Made by a program: the position numbers and the translations under genes
Source of the DNA: an uncultured Halieaceae bacterium
GTDB lineage: Bacteria > Pseudomonadota > Gammaproteobacteria > Pseudomonadales > Halieaceae
Reading direction: 5' to 3'
Assembly: GCA_913031575.1 (NCBI GenBank)
Contig: CAJWEV010000018.1
Span: 1 to 37,817 of the forward strand
DNA: 37,817 nt
Notes under the pieces: model-generated
The model's database searches: none
What the model saw: the letters and a program-made list of their open reading frames with translations, nothing else
Told to the model about the DNA's origin: nothing
Shown: positions 33,601 through 37,817 of the stretch, piece by piece
Layout of the letters: each line of letters opens with the position of its first letter
Position numbering within the stretch: the stretch's first letter is position 1

Positions 33601-36088
33601 GCTACCTGGTTACGGTGGTACTCAGCGTCTGACTCGTAAGCTCTTTGACGCAGATGGTGTTGACGGTGCAGCTCAGGCACTACGTATGATGCTCGACGGT
33701 CGTACAATCGACGCCGATACGGCACTTGAGATTGGCCTCATTGATGACATCGTGACCACTGAAGGACTCTCAACCGTCGAAGCAGCCATGGCGGCTCTCC
33801 GAGACCATTTTGCCGGTGGCGACGCCCTGAAAGTCACTATGGCGCGGCGTAAAAAGCTGAAAGACCAACGAGAGCAGTCCCTTGCTATCGACGAATCACT
33901 GCTGAATCACCCGGACGTAGCCCCAGCGCTACAGCAGATTCGCGCGAGTGGCCGAACCAAGCCGGTCAACTTCATCATTGACGCAATGCTCACCGGTGCA
34001 CGGGATGGTCAGGCAGCGGGTCTGCGACGCGAAGCCGACTTATTTGCGCAAGGTGTCTGCGACCCTGAATGCGGTCCGGATGGCATCTCTGCATTCCTGG
34101 AAAAGCGCAGCGCACCACTGCCACCTAAACCAAAGGCCGTGCAACCTGATGCCTCTGCGGAGGAGCGTGCAGTGCTGATCGAAGATGGCAAGTTACTTCC
34201 TATGGGAGCAAGCTTCTTCCCCGGCATTACACCAATACCCGAGTACCAGCTTGGCTACGGTGTGATGCGATCACACGAGGACGGCAGACCGCTGCATGGT
34301 GATCCCGCGGTTGCGGAAAAAGAGCTGGTCTTGCCTACGCCGACACCGGGTCCCAATGAAGCGTTAGTCTATATTTTAGCTTCTGAAATGAACTTCAATG
34401 ATATCTGGGCGATCACAGGCATCCCTGTCTCTCCTTTTGATGCGCGTGATGCCGATGTACAAGTAACTGGCTCGGGTGGAGTAGGTATGGTGGCCCAGTT
34501 AGGTCAAGATCTCGTCCGTGAGGGTCGTCTGTCCGTAGGCGATATTGTTAGTATCTACTCGGGTCAGAGTGAATTAATGGCGCCTGATCAGGGATTGGAT
34601 CCCATGGCGGCGGATTTCCGTATCCAGGGCTATGAGCGAAACGACGGTAGTCACGCTCAGTTCCTGACAGTCCAAGGACCGCAGTTGCACGCCAAATTGC
34701 CGGGCCTAAGTATTGAAGAAGCGGGTTCGTACGGCCTAACAATGGGTACGATTCATCGCGCGCTATACAACACGCTTGCAATCGAGCCAGGAAAGCGCTT
34801 GTTTGTCGAAGGTGCGTCAACAGGCACCGGCTATGACTGTCTGCGAAGCGCACTGTCCTCCAGCTGTGCCGCGTTGGGTATGGTCTCTAGTGACAGCCGA
34901 GGCGAGCGTGTCGAGGCGGTTGGCGGGCATGCAATAAATCGAAAAGACGATCGATGGGTTGATATCTTCACCGCAGTTCCTGATGACCCTAGCGAGTGGG
35001 ACGCATGGGAAGCAGCAGGCGAGACATTTGTCGCCGAGGCTCAGAAGAAAGTGGGCGGACAAATCGACTACTCGGTCTCTCACGCCGGTGAGACCGCCTT
35101 CCCCCGATCATTCCAGCTACTAGGTGCAGGCGGTGTGCTCACCTTTTACGGTGCCTCGTCTGGATATCGTTTCACCTTCATGGGTAAAGCCGGCGCCTCT
35201 ACGCCGGCCGCGCAGTTCTCCAAAGCTGGATTACGAGCGGGTCAGTCATTGCTTGTCGTCTATGGTCCCGGTGCCGAGGACGGTATCGTCGACCCGGTTG
35301 CTATTGAAGCTATCGAAGTCGGTTGTCAGCGTGGTGCACAGGTAGCTGTTCTGGTAGATACCGTCTCTCAGCGCGAGTTTGTTACTTCCCTCGGATTTGG
35401 CGCACAGATGAAAGGTGTGGTCAGTATCGAGGAAATTGAGCGTCGTCTCGGTGATGAGTTCGATCCACCCGGACCATTCCAACAGATGCCAAATCCCTTC
35501 ACGGAATCTGCGGCATTTAAGGAATCTGTTCGGGCCTTCTCTGACCGAACACTCAAGCCTATTGGCTCAGCGATTGCGCCCTTGTTGCGCAATACGCTTG
35601 ACAAGCGCGGCCTCCCCGACGTCGTATTTGAACGCGCAGGACGTGACGGTCTGGCACTTGCCACATCGCTGGTTAAACCAAATGTGGGCAAAATTGTCTA
35701 TTCAGAGGACCTTAAGGGCTCACGCTTCAGCTTCTACGCTCCTCAAGTATGGATGCGCCAGCGTCGAATTTTAATGCCGACCGCAGAAATTCGCGGCACG
35801 CACCTCAACACTTCACGCGAATTTGCAGAGATGCAAGAGCGTATTGCCGCAGGTCATATCAATATTCTTCCTCCAACAATTATCTCCATGGAAGACGTGC
35901 CAGAGGCACACCAAGCTATGTGGGAAAACCGGCATGCAGGCGCCAACTACGTCGCCATGCACGCGTTACCAAGGACTAATCTAAAGTCACGGGACGAGTT
36001 GTACCGCGCTTGGGCTATCCGCGACGCAATGGAGCGCGGCGAGACACTTACGAAGGTTGAAACAGGATCAGCAGGAGCACTCCGATGA
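30677..36088 (+). CDS. pcs: Trifunctional propionyl-CoA synthase (3-hydroxypropionate to propionyl-CoA)
   Basis: One 1803-residue chain holds three enzymes, as in Chloroflexus Pcs (about 1820). Residues 1 to about 830 are an AMP-forming acyl-CoA synthetase, with YTSGSTGKPKG at 403-413, RSDDVINVSGHRIGTEEIE and the adenylation Lys K779 in SGKYMRR. They activate 3-hydroxypropionate. Residues about 835-1095 are an enoyl-CoA hydratase with both catalytic Glu, E950 and E970, dehydrating to acrylyl-CoA. Residues about 1190-1803 are a zinc-independent MDR enoyl-CoA reductase of the crotonyl-CoA carboxylase/reductase type, with the nucleotide motif EGASTGTG near 1380. I chose the ATG at 30677 because GAGGGAG lies seven bases upstream; the frame is open from 30569. 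The stop overlaps the mcr start by four bases. Confidence 0.94.
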   Translation: MSDDRTWGVLASQSDEDALRNHITESADEFHAAVAAREIHWQHPSCGAWLARENEDGWIGWDSRGKSTGIEGDCWTPWKSVLDESAAPYYRWFTGGQTNACFNLVDRHLLSDRAEKTAIIFEGDRWDPSKNNGRGGPVTEQHFTYRQVFEEIIARMQVLRDLGLTKGDRIAFNLPNIPEQIFYMLAAQRMGVVYTPVFGGFSAKTLSDRIHDAGAKLVITADGGYRNAEVVGYKGTYADPALDNYIPRETALATLKAVLATYDLGALADTLYSDVSDALASEITLERSDVMRELGASLASQNLIAPEMAAELRTAVARQLADAKHNVENVIVVEYTGQEVVEHARDRWSSDLVASAKATIAKHLGVSDFKALGSEEPAAFWAKLNAVLPVESVDSNFPLFIIYTSGSTGKPKGVVHTHGSWLSGVSHTMRMVFNATEDDTLYVIGDPGWITGQSYLIAAPLVQGMTTVIAEGSPLFPHAGRFSSIIERYKVTLFKAGSTFLKAVMTDPASAREMADFDMSTLRAGTFCAEPVSPAVQQFAMDNICKHYINSYWATEHGGIVFSCPWGGYKSLAADAKTWPLPWIQAEVRVAGATADDGRVTTWRTAESGEKGELVITQPYPYLARTLWGDAENLFEDSWRGDIERFSEVYFNRWNGELTYTQGDYARQHDDGAYTLHGRSDDVINVSGHRIGTEEIEGAILRDKTLREDSPVGNVVVVGAPHDEKGETPVAFLVAAAGRKLSDDDLARLQSLVRSEKGATAVPSDFLVVSAFPETRSGKYMRRTLRSILLDQPLGDISTLKNPESVEEIRTAVAQWKDFGRLTEARRVVQTWRYLRVETHEVAPGYLVALVVISSPPVNALSERTLDELHTALTQLAHQDDLSAMIVTGARNTFVAGADVKELLKIGEKGDLESAQTLPNAAQTAFATLENLDIPIIAAVNGPALGGGNELVLACSHVIAAKHAEFGQPEINLNLLPGYGGTQRLTRKLFDADGVDGAAQALRMMLDGRTIDADTALEIGLIDDIVTTEGLSTVEAAMAALRDHFAGGDALKVTMARRKKLKDQREQSLAIDESLLNHPDVAPALQQIRASGRTKPVNFIIDAMLTGARDGQAAGLRREADLFAQGVCDPECGPDGISAFLEKRSAPLPPKPKAVQPDASAEERAVLIEDGKLLPMGASFFPGITPIPEYQLGYGVMRSHEDGRPLHGDPAVAEKELVLPTPTPGPNEALVYILASEMNFNDIWAITGIPVSPFDARDADVQVTGSGGVGMVAQLGQDLVREGRLSVGDIVSIYSGQSELMAPDQGLDPMAADFRIQGYERNDGSHAQFLTVQGPQLHAKLPGLSIEEAGSYGLTMGTIHRALYNTLAIEPGKRLFVEGASTGTGYDCLRSALSSSCAALGMVSSDSRGERVEAVGGHAINRKDDRWVDIFTAVPDDPSEWDAWEAAGETFVAEAQKKVGGQIDYSVSHAGETAFPRSFQLLGAGGVLTFYGASSGYRFTFMGKAGASTPAAQFSKAGLRAGQSLLVVYGPGAEDGIVDPVAIEAIEVGCQRGAQVAVLVDTVSQREFVTSLGFGAQMKGVVSIEEIERRLGDEFDPPGPFQQMPNPFTESAAFKESVRAFSDRTLKPIGSAIAPLLRNTLDKRGLPDVVFERAGRDGLALATSLVKPNVGKIVYSEDLKGSRFSFYAPQVWMRQRRILMPTAEIRGTHLNTSREFAEMQERIAAGHINILPPTIISMEDVPEAHQAMWENRHAGANYVAMHALPRTNLKSRDELYRAWAIRDAMERGETLTKVETGSAGALR

Positions 36089-37817
36089 ATGATATGAGCG
36101 ATATCCCCCAGGACCTGCTTACGCAGTCCATCGCTGGGCGTCGACTCGACAACAAATGCATCATCTTGACCGGTGCCGCGGGCTCTATTGGCAGCTACAT
36201 CACCAGGCATTTACTGCGCGAAGGCGCAAGGGTCATGCTGACGGGTCGTGATCAGGGCAAACTTAATGACTTCATGAGCGACTTAGTCGATGAAGGCTTT
36301 GAGGAGACCTTCATGGTTAGCGCGACTGGTGATTGCGCTGATCCGGAAGTCTGCCGACAGATTGTGGCAAAAACAATTGCCGCCTTTGGCCCAATCGATG
36401 TGTTGGTCAATAACGCGGGTGCTGCAGGTCCTAAGTTCACGCTTCGCGACATCCCATTTACAGAAGCGGAGCAACGCGCGGCTGATTCCGATCAGACGAT
36501 GTTCGACTCGGCGATGAATCTGTTGGGTGCGCCTTGGAATATGGCGCGTGCAGCGGCTCCGCATATGTCTGCAGGTGGCAGCATCATTAACGTGTCAACC
36601 ATTTTCTCGAGAACGCATTACTACGGCCGTATTCCGTACGTGGTACCGAAGTCGGGACTTAATGCTCTGGGCAAGGGTCTCGCGCTCGAGCTGGGCGAGA
36701 AGCAAGGTATCCGAGTAAATACCCTCTTCCCTGGCCCCATCGAGTCAGAGCGCATTGAGAGCGTATTCGCGCGCATGGATGAGCTTCAGGGCGTCGAGCC
36801 AGGCAGTACGGGTAAAGAGTTCCGTGACCTGATGATTACAACCCGAACATCGGACGGCGGACTGGAGTATAAGTACCCTACACCTACAGACGTAGCATCA
36901 GGCATTGTCTGGCTTGCATCTGACGAGTCGTCCGCCCTCTCAGGGCACCACATCGAGGTCACTAATGGCATGCAGGTACCTGCGCAAAGCCGTTCTCAGC
37001 TTGTATCGTGGCCCGACAAGCGACTCGAGGATCTCTCGGGACAGGTTGTACTTATTCTTGGCGGCGATGACTACCAAGAAGCAGTTACATTCGCGGAACG
37101 CCAGATTCAAAGTGGTGCCCGAGTCATGCTGGCGTTCCGAAATCTAAAAACGGTCGGTCACGCCCGTTCACTGCTGCAAGCACGAAATCTGGACGACGTC
37201 CAGCTATCACACCTGGACCCCTTGCGGAGAGAATCGGTGGATCGCTCGATGCAGTTGATGTCGGATCATTTTGGCCGTTTGGACGGCGTAATTCTTCTGC
37301 CACAAAAGCCAAATGGTGAGTATGGGTATTCCCTGTGTACTGCAAACGATGAAGACGTTGCAAACTTCGTGCGGGACGAAGTGGTAGCACCTGTGGCCTT
37401 TGCATCGAGCTTCGCTCGCAACATGGATCGCCTATTTGCAGAAGACGAGCCACCAGCAATCGTCTACGTAACAAATCCGTCTGATCGTCACGGCAATTTG
37501 ATGAACGAAATCATCCGCGCCTCAGTCGAAGCGTTGATTCGCGGCTGGCGTCATGAAGACGAGACATTGGCGAACACAGGTGATCTCACGTGGGCTGTTC
37601 AGCCCAACCAGATGGTACGCTACGACACGGAAGACGAGGAGGCGTTGACCTTCGCTGCCGATTGGGCAGCGACACTGACGAATCGGGTCCGTAAGATGGA
37701 TTCGATCAATTTGTGGTTGCCACGCAGCATCAAGCGTTCAACGGGCAAGAGCGCAATGCCCTCCTCGATCTCGCGCGTACTGCCGGGATTGCATAAAGGT
37801 CGCACGGCCGTAATTAC
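36085..37817 (+). CDS. mcr: Malonyl-CoA reductase, N-terminal half (cut by window end)
   Basis: The frame is open for 577 codons to the right edge and aligns by eye with the first half of Chloroflexus bifunctional malonyl-CoA reductase (about 1220 residues). The first SDR domain has TGAAGSIG at residues 29-36, VNNAGAAGP, Ser171 in INVSTIFSR and the catalytic Y185/K189 in YVVPK. NTLFPGPIESERI is nearly as in Chloroflexus. In that enzyme this half reduces malonate semialdehyde to 3-hydroxypropionate, and the C-terminal half, outside this window, makes the semialdehyde from malonyl-CoA. A second, degenerate Rossmann repeat (VVLILGGDDYQEAV) begins near residue 320. The ATG overlaps the pcs stop (ATGA), so the two enzymes are made together. 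Confidence 0.93.
   Translation, partial: MNDMSDIPQDLLTQSIAGRRLDNKCIILTGAAGSIGSYITRHLLREGARVMLTGRDQGKLNDFMSDLVDEGFEETFMVSATGDCADPEVCRQIVAKTIAAFGPIDVLVNNAGAAGPKFTLRDIPFTEAEQRAADSDQTMFDSAMNLLGAPWNMARAAAPHMSAGGSIINVSTIFSRTHYYGRIPYVVPKSGLNALGKGLALELGEKQGIRVNTLFPGPIESERIESVFARMDELQGVEPGSTGKEFRDLMITTRTSDGGLEYKYPTPTDVASGIVWLASDESSALSGHHIEVTNGMQVPAQSRSQLVSWPDKRLEDLSGQVVLILGGDDYQEAVTFAERQIQSGARVMLAFRNLKTVGHARSLLQARNLDDVQLSHLDPLRRESVDRSMQLMSDHFGRLDGVILLPQKPNGEYGYSLCTANDEDVANFVRDEVVAPVAFASSFARNMDRLFAEDEPPAIVYVTNPSDRHGNLMNEIIRASVEALIRGWRHEDETLANTGDLTWAVQPNQMVRYDTEDEEALTFAADWAATLTNRVRKMDSINLWLPRSIKRSTGKSAMPSSISRVLPGLHKGRTAVI

Overview
The window is chromosomal DNA from a proteobacterium, most likely a marine gammaproteobacterium of the OM60/NOR5 (Halieaceae, Luminiphilus-like) type. 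Two things point there. The minus-strand run accA-tilS-pyrG-kdsA-eno-ftsB-ispD-ispF-pcm-(DUF368)-nlpD-rpoS, with fdxA and mutS beyond it, is the classic gammaproteobacterial housekeeping order. At the right end there is a propionyl-CoA synthase/malonyl-CoA reductase pair, which from memory has been noted among gammaproteobacteria in strain HTCC2080 of this clade. The species assignment is inference; the gene identities below are read from the translated sequence. Genes are packed tightly. No stretch over 300 bases lacks a gene, and I see no tRNA, rRNA, CRISPR array, insertion sequence or phage gene.

Region 1 (1-3823): the 5' part of a secreted amidohydrolase (minus strand, cut by the window edge), then mutS and the 7Fe ferredoxin gene fdxA on the plus strand. 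Region 2 (3827-14867, minus strand): eleven core genes plus one unusual insertion, reading from the right: accA, tilS, pyrG, kdsA, eno, ftsB, ispD, ispF, pcm, a DUF368 polyprenyl-phosphate translocase-like gene, nlpD and rpoS. Many neighbours overlap by 1-4 bases, so translation is probably coupled. truD and surE, often found between ispF and pcm, are absent. Region 3 (14986-28983): accessory metabolism and transport. It holds dusC, a proton-dependent peptide transporter, an RND efflux pump with its periplasmic adaptor, a saccharopine dehydrogenase-like oxidoreductase, a secreted SYLF-domain protein, folE, a short-chain dehydrogenase, gamma-glutamyltransferase, a two-domain fusion of a beta-hydroxyacid dehydrogenase with a GFA/CENP-V zinc domain, and a YcgN-type Cys-cluster protein.

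Region 4 (29003-37817) is the most interesting. A small protein resembling a papain-like fold diverges from a PLP-dependent threonine/serine dehydratase. Next come a 1803-residue trifunctional propionyl-CoA synthase (acyl-CoA synthetase, enoyl-CoA hydratase and enoyl-CoA reductase in one chain) and, overlapping it by four bases, the N-terminal half of a malonyl-CoA reductase that runs off the window. Together these two enzymes would convert malonyl-CoA (the product of acetyl-CoA carboxylase, whose accA lies in this window) through malonate semialdehyde and 3-hydroxypropionate to propionyl-CoA, the reductive arm of the 3-hydroxypropionate bicycle. Nothing else in the window belongs to that cycle, so full autotrophy cannot be claimed. 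Use as a reductant sink, for propionyl-CoA supply or for 3-hydroxypropionate/acrylate assimilation is equally possible.
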